NCBI GenBank assembly: GCA_010645155.1
Contig: CM021312.1
Span: 13,411,408-13,475,407 of the forward strand
Origin: Tigriopus japonicus
Lineage: Eukaryota > Arthropoda > Copepoda > Harpacticoida > Harpacticidae
DNA length: 64,000 nucleotides
Direction of reading: 5' to 3'
Part shown: positions 23,304-34,429 of the stretch, piece after piece
How positions within the stretch are numbered: the first letter of the stretch is position 1
How the letters are laid out: each line of letters opens with the position of its first letter
Made by a program: the position numbers and the translations under genes
The notes under the pieces: model-generated
What the model saw: only the letters and a program-made list of their open reading frames with translations
The model's database searches: none
What the model was told of the DNA's origin: nothing

Positions 23304-23468
23304 AGTGCACTTATTTAAATGGCTCAAGTATACCAAAAAGAGTATGCTCAAGTATAGTCTTTGTACACAAGCTGCCTTTCAAATGCAGCTTACGTACAGA
23401 GACTATACTCCAGGAAAGTTATTTATTTTTGTACTTTGGCATTCTTGAGCCATTTGAATTAGTGCAGC
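23304..23468. mobile_element. Palindromic MITE
   Basis: The whole 165 bp folds on itself. The left arm contains AAATGGCTCAAGTATACC and GTATAGTCTTTGTACACAAG; the right arm contains the imperfect complement, ending GAGCCATTTGAATTAGTGCA. The arms meet around TTTCAAAT near 23375. It looks like a foldback miniature transposon. I could not identify a target-site duplication with confidence. Confidence 0.6.
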
Positions 23469-23579
23469 TAACATCCGAGCCAAGATTTTGGAAGTTTTAG
23501 AAAGTCAAACATTGAATTACGAAATAAGTAAACGGAAAATCTGAAAGGCCAGATTCGTCATAATTGGTTGCTTATTCGA

Positions 23580-24560
23580 TTATTTGGTCATATTGGAGTT
23601 GTGTACTTACAACGGCTACACTAAATATGGATATGCTACAAAAGAGGATAGGAATATAGCTGTTTGTTATTGTTTTGTAACTTAACCAACGGCCCGAGTG
23701 AACAAATGATAGGGGAGTGTTATGGGCTCATTTGCTATTTGAATGGACATCATTCTAGTATGTGTATGTGCCTCTTATAAATAATTTGTTGCACTCCATT
23801 CTTGGATAAATCATGTTCATTACTCCTCTTCATCCCTTTCACCTTACCCTGAATTGCAATTGCTTAAGGTGGTTATACATACCTACATACCTTACAACAC
23901 CATCAATAAGGGTGATCAGTATCCTAATACATTCTTCATGGACAATTATTTAAAAGAAATCGTCAACAACTCAACTATGAGATATTTTGTTCAATCTAGA
24001 GGGCTAACAGAGAAATAACATGCCAAAAATATTCGTGAGTCACCAAGCCTGCACTGTGTGTGCAATAGGATTTGACGTTGAACACTCTAAGTTACGTGAT
24101 TCACAACATGAACTTGGGTTTTTAGAGAGTCAGTGGCAAAATTGCTCATCCAACTGCTTTGGTTGAACAAGAGCAATATATGATGAATCAAGTCACTTGA
24201 CACCCTTGCTGCTGGATCAATGAAGTGTGTTCAAAACAAATCTCCACCGACTGTACTGGAGTGACATTTCTCTGTTAGCCCTCTAGTTCAATCTAGTGCT
24301 TTGTTTTGATTGGTCTTTCGAAATGTTGACATTCTGCATCTCATGGATTTCAAGAACTTCCGACCACGTAATGTTCACTGAAAAGGACAGTTTTACGGGA
24401 AAGAGTGTGCGTAGTGTGGCCATTCAGTCACATTTGCTATCAAACACCTTTTTGGTTCATTTTTTAGCATTTTTCAAATTCTCTGAAGAGCGGCAGTTTT
24501 CGGGGTCATTTTGGTGAACGCGTCAGCTGAACTTCACGTCCTGTGGTGAGAGGTCTTTGT
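23580..24560 (+). repeat. Dispersed repeat, copy 1
   Basis: Diverged direct copy of 41640-42660. Matching blocks, in the same order, include GAACAAATGATAGG...GTGTTATGG, CAACAACTCAACTATGA, GTTCAATCTA, and the distal end CGTCAGCTgaactTCACGTCCTGTGGTGAGAG (shown here in part). Copy 1 carries a 289-bp hAT insertion at 23997-24285. The far end of both copies finishes near GTCCTGTGGTGAGAG. No coding capacity is evident, so the family is unassigned. Confidence 0.6.
23997..24285. mobile_element. hAT MITE, 289 bp
   Basis: Perfect 20-bp terminal inverted repeats begin TAGAGGGCTAACAGAG. The element is flanked by identical 8-bp duplications, gttcaatc (23989-23996 and 24286-24293). The repeat copy at 42115 has the empty site, GTTCAATCTAATG, which confirms the boundaries. 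It is non-coding. Confidence 0.88.
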
Positions 24561-25661
24561 ACTAGGTTACGTAGTGACTGCAAGGCAGAAATGCCAGCCA
24601 AAAGTGGAGGAGCAACTGGCTGGAGAACAAACATATTTCTGATCAGCCAGGTCTTTGGTGTATCTACAATCTACATATGAATTGTAGCTAGGGTGACCAG
24701 CCATTAACATCTTTACAGTAAATTTGGAAAACTAAACAAAAGAGATACAATTTTATTATTAAAGATTGCAACTTCTATCTTATTTTTGTAGTCTCTATAT
24801 AGGTTCTATATTCAATATGACTATATTGGCTCATTTTTATCAGTCCCTCCTTGATGATTAACCAAAAGAAATGAGAGTTATTTTTCAAATTCAATTCAGA
24901 TTTCAAATATTTAAAATAATAAGTCATAACTTGTTGAATCGCAATATTTCAGTTTTGATGTGCAAACAGCATTATATATTTGAAAGTGTCATCAAACTTT
25001 AAGAGTGACGTTTTTCGTAGTGTCCTGGCCATAGATTCACAAGTATTGATGGCATTACATTTATTGGTTACTCTGATTGCTTTTCAGCTGATTGAACTCC
25101 CGCAATTATTAGGTTGCGCGAGTCTCTTGATTACAATGATTAAATGATTCATGTTGAAGTTCGGGATATTTTATGAGTTTCTTTTCTCATACATGATACA
25201 ACTAAAGGTCACCAATGCTTTGGAATATGGTGAAATAAAGGTTGGATTTTAGAAGACTTGGCACAAGGCCATTGATTGTGATTGCAATTACAATAACGTA
25301 ATTGTATTTATAATCGTAGGCAATTAGATTTTTGGTTTTAGTAATTGTAATTGTAAGTAAGTACATTTTTAGCCATGTACTTGACCAATTTAAAGCACCA
25401 TTTACTTTTAAAGATCTTGGTGCTGCAAATTGACCATAAAACCAATTTATCAATTTTTACTTGCAAAAAATTACTTTGTTTTTAGTTTGATGTCATGTGA
25501 TGAAGGTTTGAGGAGGAAGGAGGAAGGTAACTACAGGGCTGCTACTTCTATTTGTCGCCGTATCATCAACATCACAAAAACTAGTATATCTCAGTCCTAA
25601 AACACTAAATTTTTAAAATTGAAAAAAACTGACATCCAAGGTTAATGGTTTAGAATAGAAT
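24561..25661. other. AT-rich intergenic stretch
   Basis: No gene recognised. It contains a degenerate AATTACAATTAC-rich block at about 25275-25375, similar in composition to the array near 41 kb, and a GGGTGACCAGCC motif near 24693 that may be a transposon end without a found partner. Confidence 0.45.
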
Positions 25662-26739
25662 TCATTCGATCTCATTGCCCTCAGCCTCCACCACAGACTT
25701 CGCCTGGACAATAAACCACGTAGTTGGAGCTTTTACCCTTGCCTCGTATATCTTGTTGCCCTTCTCGTTGATGGCACTGATTTGGGAGGTCTTCATCAGG
25801 GTTGCCAGGTCTTCGACGGCTCTTATCGCCAGATTTGCCACCGAAATTCGCCAGAATTCGCCACCTCATTTGAAAAATCGCCAGATTTTCGCCAAATTTC
25901 TTTTTACTAACAACCTTAAGTACATAAATAGTCAATCATGCTGAAGTTATCATCAAGGAATGCCTCAAATGGTCAATTCTTCAGTTTTGTTTTTCAACTT
26001 TTATCTTTTGATACACATTTCATGACAAAAGTTCTCGAAGAAAAACGGAATGCCACCATATTGACTTTCCTTCATAAATTTTCATTTGTAGCACTTAGAA
26101 CGCGTTTTAGTTTGTAATTTGTGAAAAAAATTGAAATTTTATTGATGCCGAGAAACAAAATCTTCCGGACTCTTCTCTGAAATGCTATAAAATTTGTAAC
26201 TCTTAAATAACAATGTTAATGGTATTATTATTACGTTAACGAAATCTGACCAATTGCCATTAAAAAATGCCAAAATGTGACGTGATCATTCAAAAGGTAA
26301 AAAACACATTTTTATATCAATGACATTGTTCTTGCCCTGTAATTTGACCATTTGATAATAGATTGAGTAGTAAACCATAAAGAGGGCGTAACCAAATCCA
26401 AACGGGCGCAGTCGCAAAATATTAGGATGAACAATTTATTTAGGATTTCAACTGGCCACACCATTAGGAAAATCAAATCGGGAAATTTTTAAAATCAGTT
26501 ACACATGCATTTGCAGAAGCTTTTGACTTCAAAAAGTCTCTTTATTGACCGCCTTCTCCTTTAATGAGACTTCCTCCAAGCCCGAGGAGGTCAGGTCCAA
26601 AATATTATTCACCTACAACTTACTTTACTACCCTACCAATCATTTTATTACCCTACCAGTCACTTTATTGCCCTATGAATGAATCATGTGGTTACCGATA
26701 CATCTCAGACGCACAATTATTTGCACGTCTGAAGCACCT

Positions 26740-27116
26740 GTCTCATGGAGGTTGTGAAGAATTGTTTGTTGTCCTCCTCTATTCCCGCCCCACCAGCCTG
26801 CCGCGTAGACATCGCTAAAGGCCAGCCAGCATTGTCCATGCACTCGGGAAGAGACAAAACTTAACATAATTTCAACTATTTCGCAATATGTGTGATATTG
26901 TACTGATAAATAAGTATCATAATTGTTTACCGATGGAAAAGGACATTGGTTGGTGACATTGTTGGCAAATTTACTTGAAATATTAGGTAATTTGTCTCTT
27001 TCTAAGTGCCTGGACAGTGCTGGCTGGCCTACAGCAATGTCTACGCGGCAGATCTTGGCAGCGTTCATAGCGAAAGACAACAATCAATTCTTCACAACCT
27101 CTATTGACAGGGAATG
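26740..27116. repeat. Internal inverted repeat in family A copy 1
   Basis: Arms at about 26740-26866 and 26990-27116 are imperfect inverted copies of about 125 bp, sharing GGTTGTGAAGAATTG, GCCGCGTAGACAT and GGCCAGCCAGCA. A central loop of about 120 bp separates them. It may be a foldback element that once inserted in the hAT. The minus-strand translation of one arm is open, but I recognise nothing in it. Confidence 0.6.
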
Positions 27117-27608
27117 ATCCTGAACAGGGTTGCCAGGTCCCACGGAGGGCTCGCGGCCAAATTTTAAATCAGAAGTTGCCTTTTGGCGGCCAAAAATGAG
27201 GAAAAGTTGCCACTTGGCAGCCATTTTTTTATTTTCATTGTTTTCATTATTGTTGTTCAATTGTCACGCACATTGCAAAAAAATGTATAAGTAAGGAGCA
27301 TTGCTCAAGACATTTTTTGTAAAATAAATATTTTCTTAAACTTCTTTACATTTTTTGTATTGTGCGTTCTAGTAAGAAACTTCATGGGAACAAAGCGTCA
27401 ACTTGGCATTATAGACAATTGACGTTAACCTGGATCCTTAGGTACTAGGATTGCAGGGTTGATCCTCCCCCGCCCAATAAAGCTGGTATTGACCCAATTA
27501 TGCCGATAGGTAACATTATGTGTCTGTAAATCGGAAATGTTAAATGCATAGGGTTTCATCTTTAGTCTTTATACAAAATTATTTAACAATCAAAATCCAT
27601 CCTATTTA

Positions 27609-27994
27609 GTGCATGTCTGCTTTTAGTTTTGGTAAGCATAACTGAAACTGCTGATGGAATGAAAGCGCTTTCGGCCGAAATAAGGGAAGCTCAGTAAACA
27701 TCAGCTGGGCCTGCTTGTTTACTCCGTAGCACCGTCGTGGCCTCTGTTGTCTCATTGCTTCACAAAAATTCTATGATCGCATCTCTTTCTCGACCGTTTG
27801 TTGCGGAGCAACTGACCATTTGAAATATTTGATCGAGTGCAGAACAGGAAAGAACAGAATCACCAGAAAAGGGCGGCGCAACACTACGGAGCACAAAATC
27901 AACAACCTTTTTTCTCACTGTGCTTATCAAATTACAGCCGAAATTTTGATTTCGGTTTCAGTTATGCTTAACTAAACCAAAAGCAGACATGCAC
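27609..27994. mobile_element. MITE with 40-bp inverted ends
   Basis: The left end GTGCATGTCTGCTTTTAG...GCATAACTGAAAC is matched in inverse by GTTTCAGTTATGCTTAAC...GCAGACATGCAC. The 386-bp unit is flanked by TTTA on both sides, a possible 4-bp duplication. It is nested in the family B element. No open frame is of note. Superfamily uncertain. Confidence 0.55.
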
Positions 27995-28711
27995 TTTAAA
28001 GAAGCCGAAGATACTTTTGGTTCAAAAACCTTTACACTTCTTTTGACCAAATTGTTTTTTTCAAAACTGAGTTTTTCATGATGTTGAACACATAATCAAT
28101 TTAAATTTAAAGTGAATTTTGCATGTATATAATTTTTCAATCAGTTGCTTGCAGTTTTGGTTAAGCCCTTTTTATACGAAAACTTTTGGTTATGATCTTG
28201 TTTGGTCCATCACTAACTGACATCAAAAATAAAATTTCTGCCCAAAAGCGCATTTGTCCATCGCTATGATTCAGACGCCACAATTGACTGCAGTCAAAAA
28301 CAAGGCACAACCATGTTTCAAGGCACAACAATGTTTAACTTAAGTTCTTTCAACTGGCAGCCAAAGATTTGCATGTGTCGCAATTTAGCAATTACTTGGT
28401 AATTGCCTGTGTCATCATTGATGATACAGGTAATTACAGGTAAGTACTTGATGATTCATCAAGTTTCAAAAGTTGCCAAATTCGGCTAAGATGCTACAAA
28501 AAATTTCTTGTGCCCATTCAGCAGCCTCAAAAGTTGCCATTTTGTGGCCAAATTTCAACCGGTGGCCACTAACGTTTGTTTGTGGCTATCACCTTTCCAA
28601 AGTTACCTTTTTTGGAAATTATGGCCGCCGCAGCGGCCACCTGACAACCCTGGTTGGCACTCACATAATGATCAGCAGCCTTTCGATATTTTCCCGTTGC
28701 CATTAACTTTC

Positions 28712-28860
28712 ATAAGTTGCCATTTGGCGGCCAATTCCCCCCCGGCGGCCACAATTTTTTTCTCGTGGCCATCAGGTTTCAAAAGTTGCCAATTTGGCGG
28801 CCAATTTCCCCCCGGCGGCCACAATTTTTTTCTCGTGGCCATCAGGTGTTAAAAGTTGCC
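28712..28860. repeat. 69-bp tandem repeat at family B right end
   Basis: Two near-identical copies of a 69-70 bp unit containing GGCGGCCAATT, GGCGGCCACAATTTTTTTC and CTCGTGGCCATCAGG, followed by the start of a third. It lies in the subterminal region of the family B element. Confidence 0.8.
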
Positions 28861-30310
28861 ACTTTTGGAAATTTTGGCCGCCGCGGCGGCCACCTGGCAA
28901 CCCTGATCCTGAAAAGTGGTCATGGTAGGCTTTTATACCATGGCACTGAGTAGCCAACGCACCAACTGATGTACTTGAGGTGAACGGAGCTTGCTCCTAA
29001 TACCGGTATTGAGTAAGCAAAGCATGCTAGTTGGATAGTACTAAAGCTTCTGTATATAGTACGAATGTCCGTGGTTGAACTGATTTTCAGGGTTGAAAAA
29101 TTGTAACGGAAGTCCCAAAAAGGATAAGTTGGTCATCAAAATACCATATGCACCCACAAATGAAGGGAGGAATGGTCAAGATCCGACATCACTCGTTTCA
29201 TTTTAATTGACGCCCCTCGGGCTAACGCCCTCGGGTCGCCAATAAAATGAAACTCCCTCTGCCGGATTTTGGCCATTACTCCCTTCCTTTGCAGGTGCAT
29301 AAAAAATAGTATTTTTCCCAAACTCGCTTATTAAAAAATCTTGTATGCATTTTTTACCGATTTTAATTGGTACACAGAATGTCATTCCATGTAAAAGTAA
29401 AAAAAAGAGAAAACCCGTGTGGGGAAAAGTCATGCCTGATAACAGCATCGGTCTGTAAGGGAGTTGGAATTAGCTGCTCCATAAAGGGCATGCCCCATGC
29501 CCTGCCCTTAGGACAGGTCACAGATAGTGGATAACAAGTCGTCTAGATGAGACTTAAAAACTTATGATGGGTCGTCTAATGGACAGATTCGTCGCAAAGA
29601 GGGAGGAAGTAAGTTCTACATCAGAAGACTGAAACAAAATTTTCATGTTCTTGGTAAAAGCACAATCAAATCAAGAAAAAATACTTTGGTCAAAGCTTGA
29701 CAAAGCTTGACAAGCAAAGCAAATCACCCTTTAATGATTGTCATCTAGAATATTTAATCCTTGGTTTTCAGTCAGAATAAAAGTCAAAATCATAAAGAGA
29801 GAATCAAAATTTGCCTGAGTTATCGGCAAAAATGGGCGATTTTGCCAATTTTTTTCGCTAAGTTTCCCGGATTTCGCCCAATTGTTCGCCAAATTTGCTC
29901 AATTCGCCAGATTTATCGCCAGATCAGCTGATTTCGCCAGATTAATTTTTCTATCGCCAGACACGTTTCAAAATTGCCAGATTCGTGAAATCTGGCGATA
30001 GAAATCGCCAGTTGGCAACCCTGGTCTTCATGTTGTGGGCTCTTATGTTTGTCCTATCTTTCAACACGCCCAAGAAAGACTAATCCATTGGACTTCAATC
30101 TGGAGAGCTTGGTGGCCATGTATCCTTGGAGGTGAAGTCGTAACATAAAGGAGTCCGATAAAGAAGAGAGGAGGACTTCATTGTTTGAACAACATAATCT
30201 TTTTTTTAGTTCGAACCAGCCTTGTAATTCCTCAAAATATTTACATAGTTGCCATTTCCGTACTTCTTAATAATTTGGGTACAATGATCTTAACTGGAAT
30301 GACTTTGAGA

Positions 30311-31344
30311 CAGTGATGGCATATGAATAAAAGCCTTTTTATGCCACCTGGCACAAATTTGTGGCAGAAAATGACTTTTATTCATGGGGAAAAGTGGCAG
30401 AAAATGGTAGCAATTAATTTTTCAAGAAACTCATATAAATCAATATATTCAATACTAAAAGGGATAAAATTGGGCACTTTTAATGTCTAATTATGGCCTT
30501 ACCATCCCTCCAAAAGTTCATTGCATCAAGGAACGAAAATTCAAGTTCGTGAAATCCATCTCCTTGATTTATTTTTGAATTTCCCTCGAAGCCAGGCTGA
30601 CCAAATTGAGCAATCTTATTTCGTCTTAAATGTATCAAGAGTTAGAACTTGAATGCAATTTAATGCTGTAATGCTCGGTCCTTGTTTGAACACAATAGTT
30701 CAGAGTTGTAGGTTACTAAAATGCTTAAATATTGTAATTGCAAAATGTTTTCAAAATTTAAATACTAAAGCCTAAGGTACATTTTTGAAATCCAATTACT
30801 ACGCAATATTACAAGGATCATTTGAAGAAAAACACTTGTTAGTTTGTAATCAAGTTTCTTTACTCAAAAATGAAATTAAATTAAACACTGACTTTCTTAG
30901 CTTTTACAACTGCAATATGTTTGAAATAGAAAGTATGTCTTAACATTCTGTTTTGGTCCCAAACAAGTCATTTTTGTTTTCTTTTAAAACAATTGATATT
31001 GGGGCTCTACAAAAAGTTTTGACAAATACTTCCTGGGACACCATTCATTTGTTAATTACTTTCCTAATTGTTTTGTTTACTAATAACATTTTCAATTGAA
31101 GCTCATTTTCTGCCACTTTCTGCCATTTCTGCCACTTTCTGCCATTTCTGCCACTTTCTGCCATTTCTGCCACTTTGTGCCATTTCTGCCACTTTCTGCC
31201 ATTTCTGCCACTTTCTGCCATTTCTGCCACTTTCTGCCATTTCTGCCATTTCTGCCACTTTGTGCCATTTCTGCCACCTTCTGCCATTTCTGCCACTTTC
31301 TGCCACTTTCGAAATTTAGTAATAGACAAAATTTGCCATCCCTG
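30311..31344. mobile_element. hAT element, family C
   Basis: The ends are CAGTGATGGCATATGAATAA (left) and CAGGGATGGCAAATTTTG (right, opposite strand), with perfect 8-bp duplications ctttgaga (30303-30310 and 31345-31352). Length 1034 bp. It is non-coding. Its right subterminal region is expanded into a 19-bp minisatellite (31109-31313), while single 'GTGGCAGAAAATG' motifs near 30370-30405 on the left match the same unit in inverse. Confidence 0.87.
31109..31313. repeat. 19-bp minisatellite in family C
   Basis: About 11 copies of TGCCACTTTCTGCCATTTC with few changes (CTTTG or ACCTTC variants, and two places where a half unit is repeated). It lies just inside the right end of the family C hAT. 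All open frames across it are products of the repeat. It is not a CRISPR array, since there are no spacers. Confidence 0.9.
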
Positions 31345-31551
31345 CTTTGAGAACTTCCAATACTGTAGAAATCTAGCAAGATAGAAATCAAATGGCAGGA
31401 ATTCCACAACACATAAATTTGAGGTTTTTGGAACTAATGTTTTGGAAATGGTCCCAAATTGGGGAAATTCAGTGTTGTTTTTCTTCAAATTTTTAGCCTG
31501 TTTTTGATTTGATTTTCAATTTTTTGGTCAATATTTTCAATGACAGAACAG

Positions 31552-32075
31552 GAATTACTGGTGATGTCATCATTTTTAACGGGAAAATAAGTTTCGGAAG
31601 GCACATATTTCTGATGAGCATATAAGGTAGCTAAAACGAAGATTTAGAAGATTTTGGCCTGATAATTGCAACAAATCCTTTCTCATCTGCACAGTTTGAA
31701 GTTGGAATAGCAATTTTTGACATTTTTTTGCAAAAATGTATGCTTTGTTGCTCTTATCTAGATTTTGTTACATAAATTAAGAGGGTTGTTCCAAACTTTT
31801 ACATCAGAAATGCCCGACATTGAATGAAAAGATGGCCAGAGGAGATCGGTTCGTGGGACAACTAAATCTAAAAACAAATTATTTGTTTAATTGAAGGCTT
31901 CCAATTTATCCATTTGCTTTTTGAATTACTTTGCAATACTTCTCAACATACCTTAAACATGCCACTGCTCTGAAATGCGACATTTTTCAAAAATCTGGCC
32001 CTTGACAACTGATGCATTTTTTGGCAAACTTAGACTGCTAACGGCAGCAGGTCTGTAATATGATATGGTAATGGC
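31552..32075 (+). repeat. Long inverted repeat, left arm
   Basis: About 520 bp matching the complement of 39030-39565 over nearly its whole length, at an estimated 75-85% identity by eye. Clear anchors include GATGGCCAGAGGAGATCGGT, TTGAAGGCTTCCAATTT and GCAATACTTCTCAACATAC. The outer edge is near AATTACTGGTGATGTCATC. No coding similarity is recognised. It may be the terminal repeat of a large foldback element or two inverted copies of one transposon. Confidence 0.75.
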
Positions 32076-33045
32076 TCCCATTAAAAAATGTTTTGACTCA
32101 AAAATCATCAATTTCAAATTTGGTCTCTAGTCATGGAAAATAGTTCACCATAAAACGGTCACAGTAATAAGGTCACAAGGTAAACAGGGCACAGTAAAAA
32201 GGGTACAGTAAAAGGTTAAGATCTACTATTTTGGACCGGGCGCGCGTCATGAAAAGGAAGGAGACATAGTAGGAGGTTCGCATTGCTCTGCTAAGGAAAA
32301 AGCGAGGGGTACTGACTAAGGATGACCAAACGTGTTGTTCAAAAAACTGCTGATATGAGGGACTTCCTCATAATTAGAGCTGAAAGAAAAATGTTGATTT
32401 GCCGTTGAGCAGAAAATCTAGAGGGCTGGAAACAGCTTGTTCTCTCTCTTTGCACGCGTCGACAACAGCTGACCCTACCCTCTGAAACGTCTGGAAACTC
32501 TGCTCGACTCCAAAAAAAACTTTTTTTCTCGCACTACTCATAATACATTTCACTAGTAGAGTAAGGTATTTTTAATCATAGTAAGTGCTTTAGGACAATT
32601 TCTAAAATGGCCTAACTGAAAAAAATGAACATCGTTAAGCATAGTCCAAAGTTCAATCCAGCTCATTGCCTCATTCAACCACTAATAACATTTGCTGGTA
32701 ACTAAATCATTGGGCTTACGTGATAAATCCAGGACAACAGGTCTTTTGAGCCAAATTGTCTCGCACTTGGAGCACGTTCTTTATTTTCTCCGTCACGAAA
32801 CATTCCAACTTAAGCAAAATCTAGCAAGACATGGCCACCCTGGGTTTCCTTTCTCTCTCTCTCCTTTGTTGTGCTCTCCTCCCTCTCCCTCTACTAAAGT
32901 TTAACACACGCCCTGTCCGAAATACTAGATCTTAATCCAGTAAAAAGTCACAGACCTGTGCAACTCAAAATGAAGCCAAGGGAGTGAAGCAACAGACCCT
33001 AATGGGTTTCTTGATTAGGGGGGGAAGTTTAGATCATTTATTAAT
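32076..33045. other. Repeat-rich gap, no gene
   Basis: Contains a third block of GGTCACAGTAA-type subrepeats (about 32155-32215) and a lone hAT-like right end ATGGCCACCCTG (ending 32843) with no found partner. No gene recognised. Confidence 0.45.
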
Positions 33046-33114
33046 CACTTGATAGTGCGCAAGCTTTAGCCAGGCTGATTTGGCAAGTTGGGCGGAATGC
33101 CTTGAATTTGTGAG

Positions 33115-33822
33115 TAGTGATGTGACTTGGGCAAGTAATGAGTCATCACAGACACCCAAGAACAACTTGTTGACAAGCATTACTTGGGTAATACACCAAT
33201 ACACTTCCCAAGCTCAAGGAACATCGGAAGATGCAGTTGCCGGCAGTTGCTCTTTGAAGAGTTAAGATACTTGCAATGTGACTTAGAAGAAAAAATGTCA
33301 AATTGCATTTTCAATGATCTTTTGACCTTAATAATTTAGCAATAAATAGTGGAAATGATACAAGAAAAATATTTCAATTTGGATAGCATTTGCAAAACCA
33401 TGTTTTTTTTTGTTTCGGTTCTATGCCACACATGAATGCACTTTTGAGGCTAATCAAGACCAAGATTTAGAAGTCACACTTCCAGAACAATCTCGTTTAC
33501 TCAGAGTTGCCGGCATGAAAAAGTAAAATGCCAAATCTTTTTTTAGTATTCTCGAAATATTTTGCATTTCCCCATGTGAGAGAATTGAAGTGTGTAATTT
33601 TCTTAAAAATACATCCTTTCAAAGGTATGGGCCCTATTTAGCTGAATCAGCCTGGTTTAGTGAAATTCGGATGGCAAGTTTATTCTTCGTTCATAGCAAA
33701 TTTGGCAAACCTGTTAGCTGGGAAAAGTACCTGTACAAGCACCCAAGCTATGCCAAGCCTTAGCAAGCCCAAGCACTGTGCCAGTACAGCTTGCCCAATC
33801 TCTTGTTTGCCCCCCATCACTA
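33115..33822. mobile_element. hAT element with TAGTGATG ends
   Basis: A 708-bp insertion with inverted ends TAGTGATG...CATCACTA and perfect 8-bp duplications tttgtgag (33107-33114 and 33823-33830). Removing it restores the left arm of the inner inverted repeat, so the boundaries are firm. No coding capacity. Confidence 0.85.
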
Positions 33823-34429
33823 TTTGTGAGGAAAATGTTGCCCTCACAACTGTTGAGCGGACAGTCAATGTGACCAAATATGTGAATCAAGACCAACATT
33901 TTAAACTTGTTCTTGAAGCCAAAATTTAGTTTTTGCTTTTGGTGGCTGACCTTTTGGAGTAATTTTCAAGCACATGTACATCTTGGAAGTGATTGCTTCT
34001 GTGTGTTCCTTCATGGTATTGCTCAGATCTAAAACCTATACTTTTGGCTTGAACATTTGAGTTTTCATATCCCTGGAGCGTTTTTTTTTGCTTTTTGGGG
34101 TCAAAAAAGGACCAGTTAAAATCAAATAACTTAAGTAACGCCAGAGTAAAATTTTGTTTCAAATTCAGTTTTGATGAACTGGCATTATCAGAATGGCTTA
34201 CAATGAGTCTCTTTTTTTCATTTGAACTATTATAACTGCGCTTTATGTGTAATTTGGTTTCAAAGTTTCAAGGAAAGTTTTGCTACTTTTATACAAGATT
34301 TCACTTGTTAATTGATATGTCGTTCACTTAAGTTCACTTACCTTAATTCAAAACTTAAGCCAAAATGATGGTCATTGTAGGGAAGAAAACAAGTATGTGC
34401 AAAAATCTATGTCAGGGGATCCAAAAGGT

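Larger units (their letters stand above)
27125..28905. mobile_element. Nested hAT element, family B
   Basis: The ends are CAGGGTTGCCAGGTCCCACG (left) and CAGGGTTGCCAGGTGGCCGC (right, opposite strand), flanked by perfect 8-bp duplications atcctgaa (27117-27124 and 28906-28913). It lies wholly inside the larger family A element, so it inserted later. The subterminal regions are rich in GGCGGCC/GCCGCCG motifs. A second, internal copy of the right end (GCGGCCACCTGACAACCCTG) finishes at 28652, so the right end is duplicated. It holds a MITE-like palindrome (27609-27994) and a 69-bp tandem repeat. There is no coding capacity. Confidence 0.88.
25797..30023. mobile_element. hAT element family A, copy 1 (composite)
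   Basis: The ends are CAGGGTTGCCAGGTCTTC (left) and CAGGGTTGCCAACTGGCG (right, opposite strand), flanked by perfect 8-bp duplications gtcttcat (25789-25796 and 30024-30031). Both termini are packed with 'TCGCCAGATTT' motifs. It is the inverted counterpart of the 1.56-kb element at 36693-38252 but longer: its middle, about 26535-29310, has extra sequence, including a nested 1.78-kb element (27125-28905) and an internal inverted repeat. No transposase is recognisable, so it is non-autonomous. Confidence 0.88.
25662..30079 (-). pseudogene. Possible coding fragment split by a transposon
   Basis: Removing the 4.2-kb hAT element and one duplication copy joins 30079-30024 to 25788-25662 in one minus-strand open frame of 60 codons. 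It ends in TGA at 25664-25662. Its composition looks protein-like: mixed charged and hydrophobic residues around INEKGNKIYEARVKAPTTWF. I do not recognise the protein, see no partner exons, and the plus strand is also open across the junction. It may be chance. If real, it was a short exon inactivated by the insertion. Confidence 0.22.

Noticed and set aside
25675..25944. Membrane-like plus-strand ORF MPSASTTDFAW...
   Set aside because: It crosses the left boundary of a hAT at 25797, so it cannot be one natural gene; only the part outside was considered.
31109..31313. CRISPR-like array
   Set aside because: Units are directly adjacent with no spacers, and the DNA is eukaryotic; it is a minisatellite.
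31045..31488. Open frames on both strands across the 19-bp array
   Set aside because: They exist only because the repeat unit has no stop codon; the composition is purely repetitive.
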